Positions 43,250 through 52,168 of a DNA stretch of 55,355 nt are shown in pieces. The stretch is from the NCBI GenBank assembly GCA_021325655.1, contig JAJPGT010000007.1, forward strand, positions 1-55,355, in the 5' to 3' direction. The position numbers were made by a program, and so were the translations under genes. Position 1 is the stretch's first letter. Each line of letters begins with the position of its first letter. The notes under the pieces are model-generated. The model ran no database searches and had not been told where the DNA came from. It saw only the letters and a list, made by a program, of their open reading frames with translations. Source of the stretch: Pseudomonadota bacterium (GTDB lineage: Bacteria; Chloroflexota; UBA6077; JAJPGT01).

Positions 43250-43724
43250 CGGCCGGCCAGGGGGGTCGAGGCGTCCGAGTCCCAGCGGCATTCGGGGATG
43301 GCCGCTCCCGAGCGAGCAGCAGCCCTGTGCTCCAGTGGGAGTGTTCCAAGTCGCTCAGGCCTCGGACGTGCACCGGGGCGGCGCGACAACCGCAGGCCGG
43401 ATCGCCCCGCGTCCCATCCCCGAGCTCGCCCTGGCCATTGCTACCCCAGGTCCAGACGGTGCCATCGGCCTACAGGGCCGGGCTGTGGTAGCCCCCGGCG
43501 GCGAGCGCGACGACCGCGGTGAGAGTGGGGACGCGAACCGAGAGCGGGAGAGTTTCGGGCACGCCCTGCACAATCCTCTCGCCCCAGCGCCAGGCGACGC
43601 CCGGGGGGCCGTGCTCGGCCGGGCGGCGGGCGCTGGAGGCGGAGCTAGGCGGCGCCCCGAGGGCCAAGAGCAGGAGGGTGAGCCCGACCAGACAGCACAC
43701 CAGGCCCCAGCGAATGCCGCGCAT
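43250..43724 (-). pseudogene. RCC1-repeat secreted protein remnant
   Basis: On the minus strand ATG 43724 (GGGGGAG upstream) gives an export signal (WGLVCCLVGLTLLLLALG) and then the RCC1 beta-propeller repeat pieces VAWRWGERIV and VVALAAGGYHSPAL. A stop follows, and in another frame the repeat resumes as ADGTVWTWGSNGQGELGDGT and VHVRGLSDLEHS. After that the sequence decays into unrecognisable reading. RCC1 propellers normally have seven repeats, so this is about one and a half. The remnant sits exactly where the two polysaccharide arms converge. Confidence 0.6.
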
Positions 43725-44044
43725 CGGCTTTACTCCCCCTGCCCGCGGTGCTCTACACGGAACTACTACCAATTTGCTATGAGTTGACCATAAATGAGGT
43801 GTGGGTCTCCGCGATCCAGGCCCAGCCGGTGAGCTAGCGTAGGCAGGCTGGATCGGCGGCGAGGGCAGCCAGCTCGCGCTCGACCGCGGCAGGCCAATCT
43901 CCACGCTCCGGACCCGGTGGCTGGGGGCACCATCCCAAACCACCCGCGCCCATCCCGGCGCGTTGCCAGTCAGCCACCACGGCGTCGCTCGCGGCGCTCG
44001 GGGACGGCTGGCAGGGACTCCTTGCTGCCCCGCGGCGGGCTGGA
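43725..44044. other. convergence-zone intergenic region
   Basis: A 320-base gap. It contains the AT-rich patch CTACCAATTTGCTATGAG (43776-43793), the lowest-GC stretch nearby and probably the promoter of the RCC1 remnant on the minus strand. A minus-strand frame at 43834-44067 with no family resemblance overlaps the end of the membrane-protein gene and was not called. No terminator-like hairpin was evident. Confidence 0.35.
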
Positions 44045-45442
44045 TCAGGCGGGCGCCTGCTGGGCAAGCCGGAACGGAAGGCGCGCCCGGACCAGCTCGA
44101 ACGCGGCAGTCCAGATGAACCAGAGCGTGGGGCCGGCCAGCCCGATCATTGGGGGCAGGATCATCGCGCGGTGGCGCACCAGCGTGCCGACGTTGTTCTC
44201 GATCAGCGCCAGCGCCAGGATCATCCCACCCACGTAGGCCGCGGGGAGCAGCACCGCCCAGCGGCGGGTGCGCAGTCCGCGCAACACCCCGAGCGCGGAG
44301 CCGACCAGGACGACGTACCAGGCAGCGAGATCCGGCTGAATGGCGGCCTCCGCCGGGGTGGCGATGTCCCAGGGCAGTGGCGCGGTCAGGACGCTCAGGA
44401 CGCCCTCAGGCAGGTAGATGAGCTGCCGGCGATAGACGTTGTCGTCGTCGATCTTCGTCACGTTCAGCCGGGTCCGCACCTCGCCATTGTCCGAGCCGCG
44501 AATGCCCTCCAGGTTCTTCACCTCGCGCGGATTGAGGAACTCCAGCCCAAGGGTATTGGAGCCGAGCAGGTAGACGGTGGCGAACACCGCGATCGCGAAG
44601 GGCACCCCTTTGCGCAGCCGCAGCCGCCACGACTCGCTGCTGGCGACGAAGTAGAACAGCGGCAGCACCCAGCCGAGAATCAGGAAGACGTAGAAGCGCA
44701 TATTCTCGATCGGCGCCAGCACGGCGACCGCCAGCAGCGCGCCGCGCCAGTCGCCCTGGCGAGCGAAGCGGAGCGCGCCGAACAGCACGAACGCGATCAG
44801 CAACACCACCAGCGCGTCCTTGAGGTTGAGCAAGGACCAGATGAGCATGGAGGGGAACAGCGCCGCGACCACGCCCGCTGCCCGCGCGGCCCGGACGTCC
44901 CAGAGCGCGCGGGCCATGCCGTAGACCCCGAGCGCGGTGGCCGCGCCGAACAGGGCGTCCATCACCTTGGCGGCGAGCACCGAGTGGCCAAGATTGAAGT
45001 ACACGAACCCGAGCAGGTAGGTGTAGTTCATCAGCAGGTACGAGTCCGCCTGGAGGATGCCGGGGATCTCGCCGTGCCAGGCGCGGGCGATGTCCCAGCC
45101 GAGCTTGTCGTAGGCGTGGTCGTCGGCGAAGGCGAAGCCGCTGGTGCCGAGGCGGACCAGCAGGAGATGGCTGGCGACGACGAGGACGACCCGTAGGCAG
45201 AAGGCGCCGAGGAACAGGTTGATCAGGAAGCTGCGCTCTGCCCGGGCCACCAGCCAGATCGCGCCCAGGCCCAGGGCAAGCGAGGCGAGGTAGACGACGT
45301 AGGACGGCAGCGGCGAGTCGTGCACCACGAAGGCGCCCAGCAGCGAGACGGCGGCCAGGGCGACGGCGGCGAGGCGCAGGCGCGCGGCCAAACCATGAGC
45401 GGGGCGAGCTGCTGGCTGGATGAGCGGGGGCGATTCGATCAC
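44045..45442 (-). CDS. polytopic membrane protein, GT-C/ArnT-like
   Basis: 465 residues from a GTG overlapping the asnB stop (GTGA). There are about eleven hydrophobic segments. The first large loop has FADDHAYDKLGWDIARAWHG, an acidic pair placed as in GT39/GT83-type lipid-linked sugar transferases. LNLKDALVVLLIAF and ENMRFYVFLILGW follow, and a soluble loop (LNVTKIDDDNVYRRQ) before the last helices. It probably transfers or modifies a lipid-linked sugar at the membrane. It is the last gene of the minus arm. Confidence 0.65.
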   Translation of the reverse strand: MIESPPLIQPAARPAHGLAARLRLAAVALAAVSLLGAFVVHDSPLPSYVVYLASLALGLGAIWLVARAERSFLINLFLGAFCLRVVLVVASHLLLVRLGTSGFAFADDHAYDKLGWDIARAWHGEIPGILQADSYLLMNYTYLLGFVYFNLGHSVLAAKVMDALFGAATALGVYGMARALWDVRAARAAGVVAALFPSMLIWSLLNLKDALVVLLIAFVLFGALRFARQGDWRGALLAVAVLAPIENMRFYVFLILGWVLPLFYFVASSESWRLRLRKGVPFAIAVFATVYLLGSNTLGLEFLNPREVKNLEGIRGSDNGEVRTRLNVTKIDDDNVYRRQLIYLPEGVLSVLTAPLPWDIATPAEAAIQPDLAAWYVVLVGSALGVLRGLRTRRWAVLLPAAYVGGMILALALIENNVGTLVRHRAMILPPMIGLAGPTLWFIWTAAFELVRARLPFRLAQQAPA

Positions 45443-47331
45443 GCGGGCGCTCCGTCAGTGAACTCGCGGTGCCACAGCTCGAGCATGAGCAGCGCCCAGA
45501 GCGGCTGCCACCAGTCGGCGCGGTGGTAGACGTGCTGGCTGACCATGTCGTGGACGGCCTCCGGGCGGAAGTAGCCGCGCTGGCGGAATCTGGATGAGAG
45601 CAGCAAGTCTTCCAGCAGCGGGCGCAGCTCGCCGCGCAGCCACTCGGCCACCGGGACGCCGAAGCCGGCCTTGGGCCGGCTGAGGATGCGCGGCGGCAGC
45701 CAGTCGGCCATCGCCTGGCGCAGCAGATACTTCGAGGTGCGGCCGCGCAGCTTCAGGTCGGCGGGCAGGGTCGCGGCCCACTCGACGAGTCGATAGTCCA
45801 GGAACGGCGAGCGCGCTTCCAGGGAGTTGGCCATGGTGGTGATGTCTACCTTCACCAGCAGGTCATTGGGCAGGTAGGTGGTGAGGTCCACCCGCAGCAG
45901 CGTGTTGAGCACCGCCCGGCCGTTGCGCCGGTTGATCGGGTCGGCCAGCAGTCCGTCGGCCCGGGCCGCGCGGGCGAGCGCCAGGAACTCCGGGGCGAAG
46001 GTGGCGCGCTTCAGGCGCGGGTCGAAGATCCCGATCCAGCTCGCGTAGCGGGAGCCGGGCGAGAGGCGGAGCGCGGAGAGGAAGCGCCGCGCCCGGCCGC
46101 GCGGGTCGCGCACCCCGGCCGAGGCGGGCAGAGTCGCCGCGGCGATGCTGGCGAGCGAGCGCACCAGCGGCAGTCGGGTGGCGAAGCGCTCGGCGAGCTG
46201 GGCAGCCCGGTAGCGGTCGTACCCGGCGAACAGCTCGTCGCCGCCGTCGCCATTGAGCGCCACGGTCACGTGCCGGCGCGTCTCCTGGGCCAGGAAGTAG
46301 GTTGGCAGCGCCGAGGAGTCGGCGAACGGCTCTCCGAAATGCCGCACCAGAATGGGGAGGATGCCGGCCGCCTTCGGCTCGACCAGGAAGACGTGGTGCT
46401 CCGCGCCGAACCGCCGCGCCACCTCGCGCGCGTAGGTCACTTCGTCGAAATCGGGCTCGCCGAAGCCGATGCTGAACGCCTTGACCGGCCGATCCGACAG
46501 CCGGCTCATCTCCGCCAGCACCGCGCTGCTGTCGAGCCCGCCGCTGAGAAACACGCCCAGCGGGACGTCCGCGATCAGGCGGCGCCGGACACTGTCGCTG
46601 AAGAGGGCCTCGAACTCCTCCAGCGCGGTGCGCTCGTCCAGCCCGCGCCGCTCCCGATACTCCACGTGCCAGTACGCGCGGGTTTGGATGCCCTGCTCGC
46701 GGTCCCAGGTGAGCAGGTGCCCCGGCAGCAGCTTCTGCACTCCGCGGAAGGCGGTGCGTGGCGCTGGCACGTACCCGAAGCTCAGGTAGGCGTCGATCGC
46801 CTCGGGATCGGCCTCCCGCTGGAGGCTTGGGTGGCGGAGCAGCCCTTGCAACTCCGAGGCGAAGACGAGCCCATAGCGCAGCGGGGCGTAGACCAGCGGC
46901 TTCTTCCCCAGGCGGTCTCGCGCCAGGACGAGCCGCTGGCGGGTGGCGTCCCAGAGCGCGATCGCGAACATGCCGTTGAGGTGAGTAACGAAGTCGTCGC
47001 CATACTCCTCGTAGGCATGGGGGATGACCTCAGTGTCGCTGCGCGTCCGGAACCGATGGCCCCGTCGCTCCAGCTCGGCCCGCAGCTCCTGGTAGTTGTA
47101 GATCTCGCCGTTGTAGACGACGGAGATCGTCTCGTCTTCGTTGCGGATCGGCTGGTCGCCCGTCTCCAGGTCGATGATCCGCAGCCGGCGCGAGACGAGG
47201 CCGACGCCTGGCCCGAGGTGATACCCGGCACCGTCGGGGCCACGATGCGCCTGGGCGTCGCCAATCTGGCGGAGCAGCGCCTGATCTGGAGCCCTTCCCG
47301 TCGCGTCGACGACCCCGCCAATGCCGCACAC
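45439..47331 (-). CDS. asnB: glutamine-hydrolysing asparagine synthase-type amidotransferase
   Basis: 630 residues, with a GTG start that places the nucleophile directly second (MCGIGGVVD). The glutaminase domain has AHRGPDG, SVVYNGEIYNYQELR and RSDTEVIPHAYEEYG. The synthetase domain has the ATP loop FLSGGLDSSAVL, then NGDGGDELFAGYDRY and SLEARSPFLDYRLVEW. Such proteins in glycan loci commonly amidate a uronic acid or modify the polymer rather than make asparagine. The UDP-sugar dehydrogenase in the plus arm would supply such a carboxylate. This role is inferred from context. Confidence 0.92.
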   Translation of the reverse strand: MCGIGGVVDATGRAPDQALLRQIGDAQAHRGPDGAGYHLGPGVGLVSRRLRIIDLETGDQPIRNEDETISVVYNGEIYNYQELRAELERRGHRFRTRSDTEVIPHAYEEYGDDFVTHLNGMFAIALWDATRQRLVLARDRLGKKPLVYAPLRYGLVFASELQGLLRHPSLQREADPEAIDAYLSFGYVPAPRTAFRGVQKLLPGHLLTWDREQGIQTRAYWHVEYRERRGLDERTALEEFEALFSDSVRRRLIADVPLGVFLSGGLDSSAVLAEMSRLSDRPVKAFSIGFGEPDFDEVTYAREVARRFGAEHHVFLVEPKAAGILPILVRHFGEPFADSSALPTYFLAQETRRHVTVALNGDGGDELFAGYDRYRAAQLAERFATRLPLVRSLASIAAATLPASAGVRDPRGRARRFLSALRLSPGSRYASWIGIFDPRLKRATFAPEFLALARAARADGLLADPINRRNGRAVLNTLLRVDLTTYLPNDLLVKVDITTMANSLEARSPFLDYRLVEWAATLPADLKLRGRTSKYLLRQAMADWLPPRILSRPKAGFGVPVAEWLRGELRPLLEDLLLSSRFRQRGYFRPEAVHDMVSQHVYHRADWWQPLWALLMLELWHREFTDGAPA

Positions 47332-47337
47332 GCTGGC

Positions 47338-48522
47338 TTACTCTCCGAAGCGCGCCGGCTGGGGCGCGCTGAGCAGGGCATTGTAAACCGCTTCGGTGGC
47401 CTGGATCATCGTCTGCTCGCCGAAGCGCGCCTCTAGCCGCCGCCGCCCCGCCCGTCCGAGCGCTGCGGCGCGGCCAGGATCCTCCAGCAGCGCTGCCAGC
47501 GCCTCCGCCAGGGCGCGCGGATCGTCTGGCGGGACCAGCAGCCCGGTCTCGCCGTGGACGACGACCTCAGGGATCGCGCCGACGGCGCTGGCCACGATCG
47601 GCCGGGCCGCGTTCATCGCCTCCAGCAGCGCCAGCCCGAACCCTTCCCAGCGCGACGGCAGCACCACGATCTCGGCCTGGCGCAGCAGCGCCGCCACGTC
47701 GTCGCGGAAGCCGAGCAGCCGCACCGCCTCGGCGACACCCAGGTCTACCGCGAGCGACCGCAACGCCGCGGCGCTCGACCCGGTCTCGTGCCCGGCCAAC
47801 CAGGCCTCGACGGTGGGGAAGCGTTCCCGCAGCGTGGGCAGCGCCCGGATCAGCACGTCCTGGCCCTTCTGCGGGTCCAGCCGGGCGGGGACCAGGAGCA
47901 CCCGGCGCCCATTGGATGGTGGCATCGGCAGGGGTAGCGCGGTGGGGTCGAGCCCGTAGGAGATCCGCGTCAGACCACGCGGTGGGCTGCCGATCGTCTG
48001 CCGCACATACCGCTCCACCGCTTCGGAGATGACGATGGTGGCGTCCAGCGTCTGGGCGCTGAGCCGGGCCAGGCGGCCGGTGAGCGGCTGCTCAAAGAGC
48101 GGGTCGGTGTTGTGGATCGTGCGGACGAGCTTCGGGCGCGGCCGGAGCGTCCAGGCCCAGACGAGCGTCAGCAGGTCGGCGCGGAGCGCGTGGCTGTGCA
48201 CCAGCGCGAACCGGCCCTGGCGCAGCAGCCGGCCATAGCGCAGGAAGGCGGTGGGGGACCAGCGGCCCTTCTCGACCAACGCGACGACCCGTACGCCGGC
48301 CGCCCGGAAGTCGCCCAGCACCGAGCGCGCCTCGTCCGGCTGCGCCTCGAGCACCGCCAGCCACGGCTCCCAGCGCCCGCGATCCAGCCGGGTGAGCAGC
48401 CGCAGGACGTGGTGCTCGCAGCCGCCGGCAGTGCCGGAGGCCAGCACGTGCAGGATGCGGGTCGGGCCGGCCCGCGCCACAGGCGGCGCGGCCTCGGCGC
48501 GGGGGGAAGCGCTCTCGATCAT
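47338..48522 (-). CDS. glycosyltransferase family 4
   Basis: 394 residues. The N-terminus reads TRILHVLASGTAGGCEHHVL. The donor domain has VLLVPARLDPQKGQDVLIRA, LPSRWEGFGLALLEAMNAAR and GETGLLVPPDDP. It is a cytoplasmic GT-B enzyme. It starts six bases before the asnB start region ends, so the two are in the same transcript. The first 20 residues are low complexity. Confidence 0.9.
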   Translation of the reverse strand: MIESASPRAEAAPPVARAGPTRILHVLASGTAGGCEHHVLRLLTRLDRGRWEPWLAVLEAQPDEARSVLGDFRAAGVRVVALVEKGRWSPTAFLRYGRLLRQGRFALVHSHALRADLLTLVWAWTLRPRPKLVRTIHNTDPLFEQPLTGRLARLSAQTLDATIVISEAVERYVRQTIGSPPRGLTRISYGLDPTALPLPMPPSNGRRVLLVPARLDPQKGQDVLIRALPTLRERFPTVEAWLAGHETGSSAAALRSLAVDLGVAEAVRLLGFRDDVAALLRQAEIVVLPSRWEGFGLALLEAMNAARPIVASAVGAIPEVVVHGETGLLVPPDDPRALAEALAALLEDPGRAAALGRAGRRRLEARFGEQTMIQATEAVYNALLSAPQPARFGE

Positions 48523-48624
48523 GCCTCTGCCACTGTCGTGCGCCGCGTGGCGCCCGCGGGCGTTAAAGCAGGCGGCGCCAGGCGCGTCAACCAGCGCCGC
48601 TCGGCCACCGCTCGGCCGCGCTGC

Positions 48625-49890
48625 TTACGCACGCGCCGACCCATCGAGCGGGCCCCGGGCGGCCGCTCCTTCGCGTTCGGTGGCCAGTCGCGTTTGCAGG
48701 AACGCCTCCAGTCGAGCGGCCCGCGCCTGCCAGGTGTAGCCCCGGACGTCGTCGCGCGCGCGCGCTGCAAGCCGCGCCCGCAGCGTAGCGTCGCCCAGCA
48801 GTCGCCGCAGCGCCGCGGCGAGTGCCTCCGGCTGCTCCGGCGGGACGAGCAGCGCGTTCACCTCGTGCGCCAGCACGTCGCGGAGGGAGGGCAGGTCCGA
48901 GGCGACGATCGGGGTTCCTGACCACATGTAGTCGAATGCCTTGAGCGGCGAGGTGAACAGCCGCCCCTCGATTGTGTCGCGCAGCGGGATGGCCGCGGCG
49001 GTCGCCCGCCGCAGCCGCCGCTGGACTTCCGGGTACGAGAGCGGTCCGGTGAAGTGGACGCGGTCGCCCAGCCCGACCTCGGCCGCGCGGCGGGCGAGCC
49101 GCTCGCGGTCCCGATCCGCCTTGCCGAGCGGGGCGAGCCCGCCGATGATCTCCAGCCGCACCTCCGGCAGCAGCCCCAGGGCGTCGATCAGCACGTCCAC
49201 GCCCTTTGCCGCCTCCAGCTTGCCGGCGTAGATGACCAGGTCGTCCTCGCGCGGCGGCGAGGAGAGCGCCGGGGACGGCTGGGTGCCGTCCGGGATGACC
49301 GCCACCTTGTCCGCGGAGAGCTGGTAGCGCTCCCGGAGCAGCGCGCGAGCGGGCGAGGCGATGGCGCAGACCCCGAGCGCGCGGTCCAGCACGCGCCGCT
49401 CCAACCGTTTCCAGCGCTGCGCTCGGGGGCTGGCCAACCCCTCCACCTCCACCGCGTTGAGCGAGTCGAGGAAGTGGACTTCGTAGACGAGCGGCACCGA
49501 CCGCACCACCGGGGTGGTCTGCGCCAGGTGGGCGACGCGCAGCGAGCGGGCGAGGGCGACGTCGAACGGCTCGCCGGCGGCGACCAGCGGCAGGCCCAGC
49601 CTGAGCGCCGCCAGGTGCGTGGCGGTCCACAGCCGCGAGGCGGTGGCGTTCCAGCGGGAGCCGGCCGGCACGAGCAGGCGCAGCGCTGGCAGCCGCACCA
49701 GGCGGACGCCGGGTGGGGCTGGAAGCCCGTAGAAGGCGAACGCCTCCTCCTCATCCGGGCCGCTCATCCCGCCGACGACGAGCGCGATCTCGTGGCCCCG
49801 CTCGGCCAGCGCCGCGACCGTGTGGGCGATCTGGATCCCACGCGCCTGGCGGATCGGGAAGGCGGAGCCGGCGAGATACAGGATCCTCAC
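48625..49890 (-). CDS. glycosyltransferase family 4
   Basis: 421 residues from GTG 49890, which overlaps the preceding stop (GTGA). The acceptor domain starts VRILYLAGSAFPIRQARGIQ. The donor domain has LVIYAGKLEAAKGVDVLIDA, IPLRDTIEGRLFTSPLKAFD (the E..SPLK form of the nucleotide-contact region) and SGTPIVASDLPSLRDVL. It is a GT-B retaining-type transferase. A 102-base gap follows before the next gene start. The C-terminal 20 residues are Ala/Arg-rich. Confidence 0.88.
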   Translation of the reverse strand: MRILYLAGSAFPIRQARGIQIAHTVAALAERGHEIALVVGGMSGPDEEEAFAFYGLPAPPGVRLVRLPALRLLVPAGSRWNATASRLWTATHLAALRLGLPLVAAGEPFDVALARSLRVAHLAQTTPVVRSVPLVYEVHFLDSLNAVEVEGLASPRAQRWKRLERRVLDRALGVCAIASPARALLRERYQLSADKVAVIPDGTQPSPALSSPPREDDLVIYAGKLEAAKGVDVLIDALGLLPEVRLEIIGGLAPLGKADRDRERLARRAAEVGLGDRVHFTGPLSYPEVQRRLRRATAAAIPLRDTIEGRLFTSPLKAFDYMWSGTPIVASDLPSLRDVLAHEVNALLVPPEQPEALAAALRRLLGDATLRARLAARARDDVRGYTWQARAARLEAFLQTRLATEREGAAARGPLDGSARA

Positions 49891-50990
49891 CACCCGGCTC
49901 CCACGCGGCCGCGCCGGGCCTCGGCGATCACCTCGCGGAACAGGCGTACCAGCCGCTCGGCCAGCCCGCTCAGGCTGTGCTCGCGCACCACCGCGGCGCG
50001 GAGCCGCTGGCCAACAGCCTGGCGCTCCTCGGGCGAGGCCGCCGCCCAGCGCAGGATCTGCCGCGCCAGGTCGCCCGGGTCTCGCTCGCGGAACAGACAC
50101 CGCTCGGCGTCCTCTCCCAACGTCGGGACGAAGGTTCGATTACAGACGAGCGGGACCCGGGCGCAGCTCATCGCCTCCAGCACAACCTTATCCGCCGAGC
50201 CGGTCCGAGCCAGATTGACCAGCAGGTCGCACTGAGCAAGCGCCTCGGGCATGCGCGGATACGGCACCGCCGCTCCCAGCTCCAGCGCCCCTTCGAGTCC
50301 GAGCGAGCGCGCAAGCACACGCAGCTCGGCCAGGTACGCCTCGTCCGCCGGGCTGCCCGGCCGTCCGATGATGGCGAACCGGAGCGCGCCAGCGGGGCTC
50401 TGGTCCAGCGCCAACCGCGCCGCCCGCAGGAACGTCGCCACATCTTTGCTGCGTGAGATCCGCCCGGCATAGAGCACCCGCAGCGGGCCCTGGCATGGCG
50501 TGCGCGGGGGCAGGAAGCGCTCGGTATCCACCCCGTGGCCGGTGAGCGTCAGCTTGGCAGTTGGCACCCGGAAGCCCTCGGGCGTCGGGCTGGCGACCCG
50601 GTCGACAAGCGCCGTCGCCAGCCGCAGCTTCAGGTCGACGTGCGGATGGGCGTACCAGAGCACAGTGGGGACGCCGCTGAGCCGGGCGATCGGCGCAGCG
50701 ACGATCGCGTACAGCGGCGCCATGTGGGCGAAGACCAGGTCCACCTGGCCCCGCGCCGCCAGAGTGCGCACGGCGCGGGTGAGCGTTGCAAGCTGCGCTG
50801 GCTTCGTCGCGCCGCGCTCCTTGCCCATGCTCCGCAGCGCGACGTTGGTCGGCAGCGCGGTCTCCCCGGCCCAGAGCTGCAGCGCGTACAGCCGCTCCAG
50901 CCGCCGGGCGAGCTGCTCGGCCAGCCCGTGGGTTGCGCCCAGGATGCTGTCCTGCCGATCGAGCGTCTGGGTGATCAGCAGCACTCTCAT
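49887..50990 (-). CDS. glycosyltransferase family 4
   Basis: 367 residues. The start is MRVLLITQTLDRQDSILGAT, with a His-rich mid region (WYAHPHVDLKLRLATALVD). The donor domain has VLYAGRISRSKDVATFLRAA, FAIIGRPGSP and the ARTGSADKVVLEAMSCARVP form of the E-x7-E region. ATGA overlap with the upstream gene and GTGA with the downstream gene show tight coupling. Confidence 0.88.
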   Translation of the reverse strand: MRVLLITQTLDRQDSILGATHGLAEQLARRLERLYALQLWAGETALPTNVALRSMGKERGATKPAQLATLTRAVRTLAARGQVDLVFAHMAPLYAIVAAPIARLSGVPTVLWYAHPHVDLKLRLATALVDRVASPTPEGFRVPTAKLTLTGHGVDTERFLPPRTPCQGPLRVLYAGRISRSKDVATFLRAARLALDQSPAGALRFAIIGRPGSPADEAYLAELRVLARSLGLEGALELGAAVPYPRMPEALAQCDLLVNLARTGSADKVVLEAMSCARVPLVCNRTFVPTLGEDAERCLFRERDPGDLARQILRWAAASPEERQAVGQRLRAAVVREHSLSGLAERLVRLFREVIAEARRGRVGAGW

Positions 50991-52168
50991 TGCGCCAGCC
51001 GCGCCGTGGCGTACCACAGCTCCGCCATCTGGCGGGCGATGCGCTCCGGGTCGAAGCGCGCCAGCACATGCTCGCGGCCCCGCCGCCCCATCTCCCGCGC
51101 GCGGATCGGGTCGGCCAGCAGCCGTGCCAGCGCCTCCGCCAACGCCCTGGAGTCCCGCTTCGGGACCAGGAAGCCGGTTTCGCCGTCGATCACCGCGTCG
51201 AGCGCGCCGGTGACATCGGTGGAGACGATCGGCAGCGCCGAGGCAGCCGCCTCCAGTGTGACCATAGAGGTGCCTTCGTAGTGCGAGGAGAGGACGAACA
51301 GGTCTGCAGCGGCATACAGGCTGGGCACGTCGGCGTTCGGGACGCGGCCGGGGAAGCGGAGGCTCGCCTCGATCCCGAGCTCCTGGGCGAGGCGGCGCAG
51401 CTTCGGCTCTTCGGGCCCGGCGCCGGCGAGGACGAACACAGCCTGGGGATGGCGCGCCAGCACGCCGGGCACGGCCCGCAGCAGCACCCCCAGGTCCTTC
51501 GCCTTGGCGAGCCGGCCCAGGAACAGCACCAGCGGCGCGTCGCTCGGGACGCCGAGCCACTGCCGGGTCGTGCCCGGCTGGGCGGCGAGAAAGCGGCGGA
51601 AGTCCACCAGAAACGGGACGTTCCAGATGCGCTCGGGCGCCAGCCCCCACTGCTCGATGAGCTTGCGCCGTTCGGCGGTGGTGGAGACGCGCAGGGTATC
51701 TGCGCGAGGGATCAGCCAGCGCGCCAGCCGGTTGAACGCTGGATACAGCCAGTGCTCGCCGAGGAAATAGGGGTTGTCGATGACGTCTCCATTGATCTGT
51801 AGGTTCAGCCCGATCCCCAGCCGCCGCTTGAGCAGGTAACCGACCAGCCCGGTGCTGAAGGGGTCCTGGCAGGTCACCACCTGGCTCCCGGCCCGCAGCG
51901 CCGTCGCCAACGCCGCCTGGTAGCCGCGGACGATGAAGCCCCAGCGGCTGGCCGGCACCGAGCGGATGCGGAGCTGCTCGCTGGGTCGCCAGCGCACGGG
52001 CGCCGCCTGCGCCGGAGCGCGGACGACGACGTCGTACCGAGCCACGTAGCGAGCATAGGCGAGCTGGCGCGTCAGGGTGTCGCCCGCGGCGAGCCGCGGA
52101 TCGACCGCCAGCCCGCTGTCGCTGCTGATCGCCAGCGCCCGCACCTGGCTCAGCTCCAGCCCGGTCAC
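50987..52168 (-). CDS. glycosyltransferase family 4
   Basis: 393 residues from a GTG overlapping the preceding stop. Acceptor-domain sequence includes VVTCQDPFSTGLVGYLLKRR and LQINGDVIDNPYFLG. The donor domain has VLFLGRLAKAKDLGVLLRAV, VLAGAGPEEPKL, LSSHYEGTSMVTLEAAASAL and GETGFLVPKRD. It is a typical GT4 enzyme of the polymer pathway. Confidence 0.9.
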   Translation of the reverse strand: MTGLELSQVRALAISSDSGLAVDPRLAAGDTLTRQLAYARYVARYDVVVRAPAQAAPVRWRPSEQLRIRSVPASRWGFIVRGYQAALATALRAGSQVVTCQDPFSTGLVGYLLKRRLGIGLNLQINGDVIDNPYFLGEHWLYPAFNRLARWLIPRADTLRVSTTAERRKLIEQWGLAPERIWNVPFLVDFRRFLAAQPGTTRQWLGVPSDAPLVLFLGRLAKAKDLGVLLRAVPGVLARHPQAVFVLAGAGPEEPKLRRLAQELGIEASLRFPGRVPNADVPSLYAAADLFVLSSHYEGTSMVTLEAAASALPIVSTDVTGALDAVIDGETGFLVPKRDSRALAEALARLLADPIRAREMGRRGREHVLARFDPERIARQMAELWYATARLAQ

